Assembly: GCF_900113045.1 (NCBI RefSeq)
Contig: NZ_FONY01000006.1
Coordinates: 124,001 to 188,000 of the forward strand
DNA from: Thermoflexibacter ruber
Lineage (GTDB): Bacteria; Bacteroidota; Bacteroidia; Cytophagales; Thermoflexibacteraceae
DNA length: 64,000 nt
Direction: 5' to 3'
In this document: in pieces, positions 43,790-52,459 of the stretch
Position numbering within the stretch: position 1 is the first letter of the stretch
Layout of the letters: every line of letters starts with the position of its first letter
Made by a program: the position numbers and the translations under genes
The notes under the pieces: generated by a model
Seen by the model: the letters and a program-made list of their open reading frames with translations, nothing else
Databases searched by the model: none
What the model was told of the DNA's origin: nothing

Positions 43790-43915
43790 TTTTCTAATGC
43801 GTATAATAAAATAGTAAAAAAAATGCGTTTAGTACGATTGAAAAACAAACCTATTGAAAATAAAGTAGATAATCAAGTGTAAAGAATATTTAGCTTAGCA
43901 AGTTACTCAAAATGA

Positions 43916-44488
43916 TTACAAATAAAAACCTTTTACCCGAATCAGAGTTTCTACGTCTTCATGCACTAAGTATTTGATAGACTGACGGTTGCGTATCAGA
44001 TTTCTAATATAAGTAGCTGAGAGGTCTATCAAAGGAGCAGAGATAAACTTCACTTTGGGGTGAGAGTGAAAGGGGGTCTGCTCAACGTAAGGACGGGGAT
44101 ATACTAAAACTTCGTAATACTCCAAGATTTTATCGTGATTTTTCCACTTCTCAAAACCCTTGAGATTGTCCTCACCGACTATAATTTTGAACTCATGCTG
44201 AGGATATTTTTCTTGCAAGTAAGTAAGTGTGTCAATGGTATAGCTGGGTTTGGGAAGGTGAAACTCTATGTCTGTAACATTAAGTTTTTCATTGTCAGCA
44301 ATCGCCAAACGCACCATATCGAAGCGGTCAAACTCATGCAAAAGTGAAGTGTTTTTTTTGAAAGGATTGTGAGGGGAAACTACTAACCATACTTGGTTTA
44401 CCTCAGGACTGTTAGCAATAGTATTGGCAATAATCAAATGTCCAATATGAATAGGGTTGAAAGAGCCAAAAAATAATCCAATTTTCAT
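43916..44488 (-). CDS. nadD: Nicotinate-nucleotide adenylyltransferase
   Basis: This 190-residue enzyme makes nicotinate adenine dinucleotide from nicotinate mononucleotide and ATP in NAD synthesis. I start at ATG 44488 (MKIGLFFGSFNP); the frame extends four codons to a TTG at 44500. It has the nucleotidyltransferase motif FGSFNPIHIGHL, WLVVSPHNPFKK near 38-50, FKIIVGEDNLKGFEKW and the C-terminal LSATYIRNLIRN. It is cytoplasmic and essential. It is followed by aroQ on the same strand with no functional link. Confidence 0.95.
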   Translation of the reverse strand: MKIGLFFGSFNPIHIGHLIIANTIANSPEVNQVWLVVSPHNPFKKNTSLLHEFDRFDMVRLAIADNEKLNVTDIEFHLPKPSYTIDTLTYLQEKYPQHEFKIIVGEDNLKGFEKWKNHDKILEYYEVLVYPRPYVEQTPFHSHPKVKFISAPLIDLSATYIRNLIRNRQSIKYLVHEDVETLIRVKGFYL

Positions 44489-44611
44489 ACTTTTGTGCAA
44501 TTTTTAATAAAGTTTGTGCTTTTAATGATTGTATTTTAGCGTTTTTGATTGTTGAGAAAAAAGAAAAATTAACCAAAAATAAGAAACTTATACCTGAACC
44601 ACCAAACTGAT

Positions 44612-45586
44612 ATGCCCAAAATCCTGATTATTCGCTTTTCCTCTATTGGAGATATTGTCTGGACTACCCCTATTATTCGTTGTGTGAAACAGCAAGTTCC
44701 TGATTGTGAACTACATTTTGCTACTAAAGCGAGTTATGCAGAAATGTTGGCTGCCAATTCGTACATAGATAAACTTTTTTTACTCAAAGATAATTTAGGG
44801 CAGCTTACTCAAGAGTTAGCCCAAGAAAAATACGATTATGTAATTGATTTACACAAAAATCTGCGGACTTTACGCATGAAACTGAGCCTTTCAGGAAAAA
44901 AATTTACTTACAAAAAATACGTAATAGAAAGATGGCTTTTTGTAAAGCTGAAGATTAACCGAATGCCCGATTCTCATATTGTGGATAGGTACTTTGAGGC
45001 AGTTGCTTCTTTGGGTGTAAAGAACGACGAGAGAGGTTTAGACTACTTTATTCTGCCTGAGCATGAGATAGATACAAAGCAATACCTTCCTTTAGCGTTT
45101 CATCAAGGCTATGTAGCTTACGTAATAGGAGGGAGTGAAGCTACTAAAAAATTACCTTTAAATAAAATGGTAGAGTTATGTGAAAAAATTAATCGTCCTA
45201 TGGTCTTAGTAGGTGGCAAAGAGGATATTGATAATGGAAATAAATTGGTTGAAATCATTAACTCTCAAAGTAAACAAGCAATTATCAATCTTTCAGGAAA
45301 GCTAAGTATTAGCCAATCTGCTTCCATAGTTAAGCAAGCGGAGCGAGTGATTGGGCATGATACGGGCTTGACTCAAATAGCGGCAGCTTTTCACGGAACG
45401 GTTTATTCTATTTGGGGAACGACAACGCCGCTTTTCGGCATTAAACCTTATACGAAAAATTCTATTTTATTAGAAAATAAAAATTTAGACTGTCGCCCAT
45501 GCTCCAAAGCCGGGGCACCTGTTTGTCCTTTGGGGCATTTCAAGTGTATGAATGACTTGGATTTGAGCCAATTAGAACTTATTTAA
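44612..45586 (+). CDS. Glycosyltransferase family 9 (heptosyltransferase-like)
   Basis: This 324-residue protein fits the GT9 family (ADP-heptose:LPS heptosyltransferases and relatives): ILIIRFSSIGDIVWTTPII at the start, a variable acceptor half, and a C-terminal GT-B donor half with YVIGGSEATKKLP, PMVLVGGKEDIDN, ERVIGHDTGLTQIAAAF and WGTTTPLFG. The end has a Cys-rich CRPCSKAGAPVCPLGHFKC segment typical of many GT9 members. It likely adds a sugar to the lipid A core region at the inner membrane, but the donor is unknown. It is 10 bases upstream of trpF, likely sharing a transcript. Confidence 0.9.
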   Translation: MPKILIIRFSSIGDIVWTTPIIRCVKQQVPDCELHFATKASYAEMLAANSYIDKLFLLKDNLGQLTQELAQEKYDYVIDLHKNLRTLRMKLSLSGKKFTYKKYVIERWLFVKLKINRMPDSHIVDRYFEAVASLGVKNDERGLDYFILPEHEIDTKQYLPLAFHQGYVAYVIGGSEATKKLPLNKMVELCEKINRPMVLVGGKEDIDNGNKLVEIINSQSKQAIINLSGKLSISQSASIVKQAERVIGHDTGLTQIAAAFHGTVYSIWGTTTPLFGIKPYTKNSILLENKNLDCRPCSKAGAPVCPLGHFKCMNDLDLSQLELI

Positions 45587-45596
45587 CCCAACAATT

Positions 45597-46238
45597 ATGA
45601 AAATCAAAGTTTGTGGAATGAAAGAATCAAGCAATATTATAGAAGTGGTCAATTTAGGAATTGATTACGTGGGCTTTATTTTCTATGAAAAATCTCCTCG
45701 CTTTGTACAAGACGATTTCTCCTTTCCCAAAGATTTCACTTTGCAAACTAAAAAAGTAGGTGTTTTTGTAAATCATTCCTTGCAAATAATTGTAGAAAAA
45801 ATTATTAAATATCGTTTAGATTTAGTACAGTTGCACGGCAATGAAACCGCAGATTTTTGCCATCATTTGAAAATGAAACTTGCCTCTTTGGATAGTTTTA
45901 TGCCGCAAGTAGAAATCATCAAAGTTTTTAGTATAGGAGAAAGTTTTGATTTTAAGCAGTTGGAGGCTTACAAACCATATATAAATTACTTTCTTTTTGA
46001 TACCAAAGGTACTAACTTAGGAGGGAATGGCGTTGCATTTGACTGGAACATACTCAAAAACTACAAACATGAAGTACCCTTTTTTCTAAGTGGGGGGATT
46101 GATGTGCAACACGTGCCAGAAATTAAGCATTTAAGTAGCCTACCCATTCACGCTGTGGACATCAACAGCCGTTTTGAAGTTAGTGCAGGTTTCAAAGATG
46201 TAGAGAAGATAAAAAAATTCAAACAATCATTGCTTTAA
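45597..46238 (+). CDS. trpF: Phosphoribosylanthranilate isomerase
   Basis: This 213-residue TIM-barrel enzyme catalyses the Amadori rearrangement of N-(5-phosphoribosyl)-anthranilate in tryptophan synthesis. The start KIKVCGMKESSNI holds the conserved catalytic Cys, GVFVNHSLQ is typical of the family, LVQLHGNETADFC is diagnostic, FDTKG-type residues carry the catalytic Asp, and FFLSGGIDVQHV and AVDINSRFE bind phosphate. No trpE, C, D, A or B accompanies it. It sits 10 bases after the GT9 gene, and its stop is only three bases from the convergent GT2 gene stop. Confidence 0.95.
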   Translation: MKIKVCGMKESSNIIEVVNLGIDYVGFIFYEKSPRFVQDDFSFPKDFTLQTKKVGVFVNHSLQIIVEKIIKYRLDLVQLHGNETADFCHHLKMKLASLDSFMPQVEIIKVFSIGESFDFKQLEAYKPYINYFLFDTKGTNLGGNGVAFDWNILKNYKHEVPFFLSGGIDVQHVPEIKHLSSLPIHAVDINSRFEVSAGFKDVEKIKKFKQSLL

Positions 46239-46241
46239 AAA

Positions 46242-47387
46242 TTATTTTTTTACCAAGACACACCTAATTTGCTTATGGTAAGTAGTTTCAAAAGCATAAT
46301 CAGCTATATAATTTTGATTTTCTGCAATAAAATAAAACAAAAAATCTCTAACATTGATAAAATTCACTGCTTCGGTTTCAAAGGTAAATAGTTCGGTGAT
46401 TCGGTAAGAAATTTTTGTTTTTTCCAATAACTGATTTATTGTTGAAAATAAATGTCCAAGACGCGATTTTTCTTGTACCTTTATAGGTGTAAACTCCTGA
46501 TTAACTGATATATGTTCTCCTTTTTGGAGGGAGAAAAATGCTTGAGAAAACTTAACAAAAGACTGCAAAGTAGGATACTCAAAAGCAAAAGCATATGAAA
46601 AATTCCCAGCCTTTAATAATTTTAAAGCTACTCTTTGTTCATTAAACTCTTGATTATCAATGAGTTTTTTCAGATAGGGTAGGGGAGAGACTATTTTTTC
46701 CTTAGCATATTTTTCCATAGCTTTGAGCCAAAGGGCAGGCATGAGGTCTTCGTTAGAAGCAGAAGCGTGCCATTGGTGAAAGGTCGGGGCTTCATTGATA
46801 CTCAATATCTTTCCTTGTACGCCTGCGGCTAAAAGCCTCTTTTTCAAATCCATGTCTTCTACTCCCCACACTTTAAAATACTCATCATACCCCCCTATTT
46901 CGTGCATTTTTTCCTTAGGCATAGCGATTAGTCCTGCGGCAAACTCTGTGCTACTGACCTTGTAAGGATAGGTTTTGGAGAAGTCCAAGTTTTGACAATT
47001 TTGCTGATTTTCAGGTAGATAGTAACATTGGTATTGCACAAAAGAATTTTCATCAATCTTATTTTTAAGTAAGTCAGTAAAGTTAGGCGGATAAATCAAA
47101 TCTATGTCGACAATAACTAAGAACTGTCCTTGTGCTTGCAATATGCCCAAATTAATTGCGTGGGAGCGTGACCAAAACTGGTATTGAGTATCAAAAAAGT
47201 AGTATTTTACTTTGGGAAATGTGCCGCATAGTTTTTCCGTTGCTTGCTGTATGGCTAAATCGCTCCCATAATCTATGAAAATGACTTCAAAATCAGCAAA
47301 GTTTTGATTTTGAATAGATTGTAGGCAGTTTTTTACGCGAATACTATCGCGATTCCTATACGGGACGATGAAGGAAAAAAATGTCAT
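46242..47387 (-). CDS. Glycosyltransferase family 2 with galactosyltransferase-type C-terminus
   Basis: At 381 residues, this begins with a GT-A fold (FSFIVPYRNRDSIRVKNCLQSI) and has the metal-binding DxD in IVDIDLIYPP. A later EFAAGLIAMPKEKMHEIGGYDEYFKVWGVEDMDLKKRL block is the glycosyltransferase 7C-type element with its EDMD motif. The C-terminal 150 residues are unusual and unassigned. Substrate is unknown, presumably cell-surface polysaccharide. Its ATG overlaps the TGA of the upstream DUF1801 gene (ATGA), implying translational coupling. Confidence 0.87.
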   Translation of the reverse strand: MTFFSFIVPYRNRDSIRVKNCLQSIQNQNFADFEVIFIDYGSDLAIQQATEKLCGTFPKVKYYFFDTQYQFWSRSHAINLGILQAQGQFLVIVDIDLIYPPNFTDLLKNKIDENSFVQYQCYYLPENQQNCQNLDFSKTYPYKVSSTEFAAGLIAMPKEKMHEIGGYDEYFKVWGVEDMDLKKRLLAAGVQGKILSINEAPTFHQWHASASNEDLMPALWLKAMEKYAKEKIVSPLPYLKKLIDNQEFNEQRVALKLLKAGNFSYAFAFEYPTLQSFVKFSQAFFSLQKGEHISVNQEFTPIKVQEKSRLGHLFSTINQLLEKTKISYRITELFTFETEAVNFINVRDFLFYFIAENQNYIADYAFETTYHKQIRCVLVKK

Positions 47388-47845
47388 TTACTTTTTTTAA
47401 TTTGTGCCTCGTATAAAGCAATCCACTGTTCGGGTGAGATTTTTGAAGCCAACTCCCCAATGAGTTCGTAAGGGATAGCCTCTATTTTTTTGAAGCGAAT
47501 ACAACTTTTTCCCATGTCTAATTTAGTTTTGCTGTATTTAGGATATTCATTAACAAACCAATTCAGGATAGTTGGGTCGGCATATATACCCATGTGATAA
47601 ACAGCAATAAAATTTTTCTGAGAGGCAATATTCAAAAAAGGTAAGGCTTGCTTGGGGTCGCAGTGATAGCCGCTTGGATACAAGGAATGAGGGATTACAT
47701 AACCTATAGACCCGTAAGTCATGGCTTCTACAAAACCCGAGGGAAGATTTTGGACAATGGTTTCTCTTAATTGGCTCATAGGTTTTTTCCTATCTTCTGG
47801 AAGAGAGGCGAGGTATTCTTCTACTGTAAAGGCTTGTGATTGCAT
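47384..47845 (-). CDS. DUF1801 domain protein
   Basis: This 153-residue protein has the DUF1801 (YdhG-like) pattern: FTVEEYLASLPEDRKKPMSQLRE at the start, FVEAMTYGSIGYVIP, and a FLNIASQKNFIAVYHMGIY strand and LDMGKSCIRFKK near the end. The family is widely distributed and its biochemical role is unknown. It is cytoplasmic by lack of signal. The stop codon overlaps the start of the GT2 gene by four bases, but that does not imply a shared pathway. Confidence 0.88.
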   Translation of the reverse strand: MQSQAFTVEEYLASLPEDRKKPMSQLRETIVQNLPSGFVEAMTYGSIGYVIPHSLYPSGYHCDPKQALPFLNIASQKNFIAVYHMGIYADPTILNWFVNEYPKYSKTKLDMGKSCIRFKKIEAIPYELIGELASKISPEQWIALYEAQIKKSK

Positions 47846-48042
47846 ATTACTAAAATTAATTTTTTACATAAGCAAAAGTAAATTTTTATTTTGAAATATT
47901 GCTTATTTTCACTATTTATTTATAAATAATTACACATAAGATTTATATTTTACAACAATAAAGAAAATAATCTTATACAACTTTTCAAAAATTATGTAAG
48001 AGCATTGTGGTATTTATTTACGAATTTTGCAAAAAAAAATCT

Positions 48043-50400
48043 ATGGAAAACAATAGATTAAAGATATTACTATCATTTTTTTTGCCTTTGTTAGTACTAC
48101 CATCGGTAAAAATATTCGCCCAAAGCACGATAAAAGGCACTGTGTACGAAGCACCTAAAACACCTTTGGTTGGGGCGAATGTCTATTGGCTGGGTACGCA
48201 ACAAGGTACAGTTACAAACCAAGAAGGCAAGTTTGAAATCAAGACTTCTAAGGAGTCTAAAAAATTGGTTGTCAGCTTTGTAGGGTTTAAAAATGATACG
48301 ATTGACATAGCCACGAATTTCACGAATTTACACGAACTGGAAATTGTCTTGCAATCCAATACCGAACTCGAGGCGGTGGAGGTAGTAGGGGAACGCAAAG
48401 CCTCTTATACGGATTACATAGAAACGAAGGCAGTCAAAGTGATGACAGAGAAGGAGTTATTTAAGGCGGCGTGTTGCAATCTGTCAGAGAGTTTTGAAAC
48501 TAACCCTTCCGTAGATGTCAATTTTGCTGATGCAGTGAGCGGCACAAAGCAAATAGAAATGTTGGGATTGGCAGGGACTTACACGCAAATTACGACGGAA
48601 GTTATGCCTTCGGTGCGTGGTTTGGGGGCTTATTTTGGACTTTCCTATATACCGGGTACTTGGATTCACAGTATCCAAGTTGCCAAAGGAGTTGGTTCTG
48701 TGGTTAATGGATACGAATCTATTGCAGGACAAATCAACGTAGAGCTTAAAAAGCCAGAATTTGATGAAAAACAGCAAGAAAGAATGTTTTTCAATGCCTA
48801 CATAGACGGCGGCGGGAGAATGGAAGCAAACCTCAATTTGAGCAAAACTTTCAATAGACGCTGGGGAACTGCTTTGCTCTTGCATGGAAGTACAAGACCC
48901 TTTCGTAGCGATATGAATATGGACCATTTCTTAGATTTTCCTTTGACTAATCAGATCAACTTCATTAATCGCTGGGCATATCGCAATGCCAACACGGGTA
49001 TAGAAGCCCAATTTGGTATCAAATATGTGAAAGACAGCAAATTAGGCGGAGAGTTTGACTATAAGCAAAATGGACAAACAAGTAGAATAGAACCCATAGA
49101 CCACTCTTTGCATACGCCAGAGGAACACGCAGAACGAATCAATGAAAACTTCCAGAAAATTCCGATTTGGGGCTTAGAAATCAATACACAACGCTCTGAA
49201 GGTTGGGGAAAAATTGGTTGGGTAAATAAGAAAAAACCTTATCAAAGTGTTGGTTTACAGCTTTCTATGACAGATTACAGACAAGATGCTTACTTTGGCT
49301 TTACTACTTACAAAGGCAATCAGCAGACAGGCTATGCCAATTTGATTTATCAAAGTATCATAGGCAATACCAATCACCTCGTCAAAATGGGGACAAGTCT
49401 GCTTTACGATAATTATGATGAGAGATTTAACGCTCTCCAATTCGCTCGGAAAGAAGTAGTTGCAGGAACATTTTTTGAATACACTTATACGCACTCTGAG
49501 AAGTTCAATATGGTGGCAGGGCTTCGGGCAGACTATCATAATTTATTTGGTATATTTGTAACTCCCAGATTTCATGCACGTTATGCTCCTACGGAAACTA
49601 CTGTTTTCCGATTTGCAGCAGGAAGAGGACAGCGTACTGCCAATATTTTTGCAGAAAATATGTCCATTTTTGCAAGTTCAAGGGTTATGCGTATCCAAAC
49701 CGACAACATCAATAGCAAGGCTTATGGACTGAACCCCGAAGTAGCTTGGAACTTTGGTATAAATCTTCATCAAGACTTTATCCTTGCCAGCAAGGAAGGA
49801 AGCATCAGCATAGATTTTTATAGAACTAATTTTGAAAATCAGGTCGTGGTAGATTTGGACAAGTCAGCGAGGGAGATTAATTTTTACAACTTAGATGGGA
49901 AGTCTTATTCCAATAGTTTTCAAACAGAAATAAATTACGAATTGGCAAAGCACTTTGATATAAGGTTAGCCTACCGTTGGTACGATGTAAAAACCACCTA
50001 CCACGGTGAACTTTTGCAAAGACCTCTGGTAGCCCAGCATCGCGCTTTCGTCAATCTTGCCTACATGACGCGTAGCAAGTGGACTTTTGACTATACCTTG
50101 CAATGGTGGGGTAGAAAACGCCTGCCCAATACGAGTATGAACCCTGAGAAATATCGCTTAGCCGATTACTCACCTACTTTTTTCTTAATGAATGCACAGA
50201 TTACCAAGAGTTTTGCTTGGTCGGCAAATCAAAAGAAGTTTGATGTATATGTAGGTCTGGAAAATATTTTGAACTTTCGCCAAGAAATGCCCATCATTGC
50301 CCACGAAGCTCCTTTTAGCCGATATTTTGATAGTGCTATTGTTTGGGGACCTATTTTTGGGAGAATGGTCTATGCAGGGCTAAGGTGGAGGATAAAATAG
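48043..50400 (+). CDS. TonB-dependent outer-membrane receptor, probably for a metal
   Basis: I start at ATG 48043 (MENNRLKILLSFFLP), giving 785 residues; a GTG at 48007 is less likely. A signal peptide ends near IFAQ. A carboxypeptidase-regulatory-like domain follows (STIKGTVYEAPKTPLVGANVYWLG), then a plug with the KAACCNLSESFETNPSVDV segment and QIEMLGLAGTYTQIT, and a C-terminal 22-strand barrel ending YAGLRWRIK. The paired cysteines and this plug sequence are characteristic of Bacteroidota receptors that often neighbour heavy-metal-associated domain genes; no such gene is here. Substrate is inferred as copper or another metal, uncertainly. No TonB/ExbBD in the window. Confidence 0.88.
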   Translation: MENNRLKILLSFFLPLLVLPSVKIFAQSTIKGTVYEAPKTPLVGANVYWLGTQQGTVTNQEGKFEIKTSKESKKLVVSFVGFKNDTIDIATNFTNLHELEIVLQSNTELEAVEVVGERKASYTDYIETKAVKVMTEKELFKAACCNLSESFETNPSVDVNFADAVSGTKQIEMLGLAGTYTQITTEVMPSVRGLGAYFGLSYIPGTWIHSIQVAKGVGSVVNGYESIAGQINVELKKPEFDEKQQERMFFNAYIDGGGRMEANLNLSKTFNRRWGTALLLHGSTRPFRSDMNMDHFLDFPLTNQINFINRWAYRNANTGIEAQFGIKYVKDSKLGGEFDYKQNGQTSRIEPIDHSLHTPEEHAERINENFQKIPIWGLEINTQRSEGWGKIGWVNKKKPYQSVGLQLSMTDYRQDAYFGFTTYKGNQQTGYANLIYQSIIGNTNHLVKMGTSLLYDNYDERFNALQFARKEVVAGTFFEYTYTHSEKFNMVAGLRADYHNLFGIFVTPRFHARYAPTETTVFRFAAGRGQRTANIFAENMSIFASSRVMRIQTDNINSKAYGLNPEVAWNFGINLHQDFILASKEGSISIDFYRTNFENQVVVDLDKSAREINFYNLDGKSYSNSFQTEINYELAKHFDIRLAYRWYDVKTTYHGELLQRPLVAQHRAFVNLAYMTRSKWTFDYTLQWWGRKRLPNTSMNPEKYRLADYSPTFFLMNAQITKSFAWSANQKKFDVYVGLENILNFRQEMPIIAHEAPFSRYFDSAIVWGPIFGRMVYAGLRWRIK

Positions 50401-50611
50401 CGATAAAAAACCTTCATATTAATTTTTTGTGTATTTAAACCTTAAAAATATTGCTTAATTTTAAAATTATCTTTGTTTTGCATTATCAAAAGTTCTAAGT
50501 AAATGTTTTTTTAGTATTTGACTACAATTTAACCCGTTCATTTACATAGAACTACCAAATTGATTTAGGATTAATCACTAAGTAATCTTACATTCATTTA
50601 ACCATATAATT

Positions 50612-52291
50612 ATGAGTGCAAATAAAGAATCTTGGGGTTCACGCATAGGTTTGATATTAGCTATGGCAGGAAATGCGGTAGGTTTGGGCAATTTCTTACG
50701 CTTCCCTATGCAAGCTATTCAAAACGGTGGAGGGGCATTTCTCATTCCGTACTTAGTCTGTTTTCTAATTATGGGCATACCGCTCCTATGGATTGAGTGG
50801 TCTATGGGACGTTTTGGTGGAAGGTTTGGGCATCACTCTACTCCTTTTATCGTACAGGAAATGGACAAAAAGCGAAAATACTGGAAGTACATAGGTACTT
50901 TTGGAATTTTTACCAATATTGCCGTTGCTGCTTATTATTGTTATATTGAGTCTTGGACGCTATCTTATGTATTCCATTCACTTTTTGGAACATTTGATGG
51001 CAAGAGCCAAAGCGAAGTTGCTCAATTTTTTACAGATTATATCAATGTTTCTACCACTACTTCTGGCATTCCGTATGAAGCAGTGGTTTTTTATTTGATA
51101 TGTGTTAGCCTAAATACTTACATACTCTCAAGGGGTTTGCAAGGCGGGGTAGAGGTAGCGGCAAAAATTGGTATGCCCTTATTGATTCTATTTGGAATTA
51201 TCTTAGCCATCAGAGGTATTACCTTAGGGACTTCAGGCGCTCCAGAAGGTTGCACTGATTGTGATTCTTTCTTGGGAATGAACTACTTGTGGGAGCCTAA
51301 GTTTGACTCTTTGGCAAATCCCAAAGTTTGGCTGGCGGCGGCAGGGCAAATATTTTTTACGCTTTCCGTAGGTATGGGGACGATTCACTGCTATGCCTCT
51401 TATGTTCGTTCTAAGGAAGACGTAGCCCTCAATGCGATGTCGGCGGGTTGGATGAATGGCTTTGTAGAAATCGTTTTAGGAGCATCTATTGTTATCCCAA
51501 TTGCTGCTGGCTACTTGGGTTTAGCTTGGGTCAAAGAAAAAGCAGGCTTTTCTATGGCTTTTCAAACTATGCCGTATTTATTCGAGCAATGGGGGACATT
51601 TTTCTCTGCCTTAGCGGGTATGATGTGGTTTGGTTTGTTGTTCTTTGCAGGCATAACTTCTTCATTAGCCATGGGAACGCCTTGGATGGGCTTTATGCAA
51701 GATGAATTTGGCTGGAAAAGAGAAAAAGCGGCTTGGTCTTTTGGACTTTTTACTACCGTTTTAGGTTTACCCACTGTTTTCTTCTATAATGAAGGCGTTT
51801 TTGGCGAATACGATTATTGGGCGGGGACAGTTTCTTTGGTAGTTTTTGCTATGGCTGAGGTGATTTTGTTTTCTTGGATTTTTGGTTTGGAAAAAGGTTG
51901 GCATGAAATCACTATGGGTGCGGACATACAAGTTCCTGAATTTTATCGCTTTATCATCAAATATATAACCCCGATGCTTTTGTTAGTTGTATTTATTGCC
52001 TCTTTCTGCTCGCCTGCGGGAGGGGATTGGGGTGCGGCTTTCGCAGGGCTATTCAATGGTCAAGGCTGGAATTTAGACAATGGCTCTATCATTGCCCAAA
52101 TTATGCACAAAGGACTGAATGAGCAGATAGCAAACACTACCGACCCAGCAACCATAGCACAATTAGAAGAAAACAAATTTTATATCAATATTGGACGCAT
52201 ACTGCTTTTGTCTGCCTTTGCTATCATTGCCTTTATCATTTTTATAGCACACGGGAAGAGAAAAGTAAGACAAGGCGAAGCAGTTTTATAA
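50612..52291 (+). CDS. Sodium-dependent (NSS/SNF family) transporter
   Basis: This 559-residue inner-membrane symporter has about 11-12 spans. The N-terminus WGSRIGLILAMAGNAVGLGNFLRFP is the hallmark of the neurotransmitter:sodium symporter family and contains residues of the sodium and substrate sites on the unwound first helix. FTLSVGMGTIHCYASYV and GLLFFAGITSSLAMGTP are further family segments. Substrate is probably an amino acid. A 35-residue partner gene follows at 52344, as in MetPS methionine transporters. A TATCTTTG -7-like box lies at 50468-50475 without a clear -33 element. Confidence 0.93.
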   Translation: MSANKESWGSRIGLILAMAGNAVGLGNFLRFPMQAIQNGGGAFLIPYLVCFLIMGIPLLWIEWSMGRFGGRFGHHSTPFIVQEMDKKRKYWKYIGTFGIFTNIAVAAYYCYIESWTLSYVFHSLFGTFDGKSQSEVAQFFTDYINVSTTTSGIPYEAVVFYLICVSLNTYILSRGLQGGVEVAAKIGMPLLILFGIILAIRGITLGTSGAPEGCTDCDSFLGMNYLWEPKFDSLANPKVWLAAAGQIFFTLSVGMGTIHCYASYVRSKEDVALNAMSAGWMNGFVEIVLGASIVIPIAAGYLGLAWVKEKAGFSMAFQTMPYLFEQWGTFFSALAGMMWFGLLFFAGITSSLAMGTPWMGFMQDEFGWKREKAAWSFGLFTTVLGLPTVFFYNEGVFGEYDYWAGTVSLVVFAMAEVILFSWIFGLEKGWHEITMGADIQVPEFYRFIIKYITPMLLLVVFIASFCSPAGGDWGAAFAGLFNGQGWNLDNGSIIAQIMHKGLNEQIANTTDPATIAQLEENKFYINIGRILLLSAFAIIAFIIFIAHGKRKVRQGEAVL

Positions 52292-52343
52292 TGATTAGTG
52301 TTATTTTCTTCGAAATTTCAGATTCTTAATTCTATATTCAAAT

Positions 52344-52451
52344 ATGACTACTACGGCACTTTTAATGATGATAATAGTTCAGGTAACTGTAACCTTAGTA
52401 ACAGGTTACTTTTTGATGAAGGTATTAAAAACACCACCTAAAACGGATTAA
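52344..52451 (+). CDS. MetS-type small subunit of NSS transporter
   Basis: A 35-residue ORF begins MTTTALLMMIIVQVTVTLVT and ends in a short basic tail (KVLKTPPKTD). It forms one membrane span. Size, position 52 bases after the NSS transporter, and composition match the MetS family of NSS transporter small subunits, first known from the MetP-MetS methionine importer of Corynebacterium. It is too short for common gene callers. The stop is eight bases before accC, so the three genes may form one transcript. Confidence 0.75.
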   Translation: MTTTALLMMIIVQVTVTLVTGYFLMKVLKTPPKTD

Positions 52452-52459
52452 GCGAAAAT

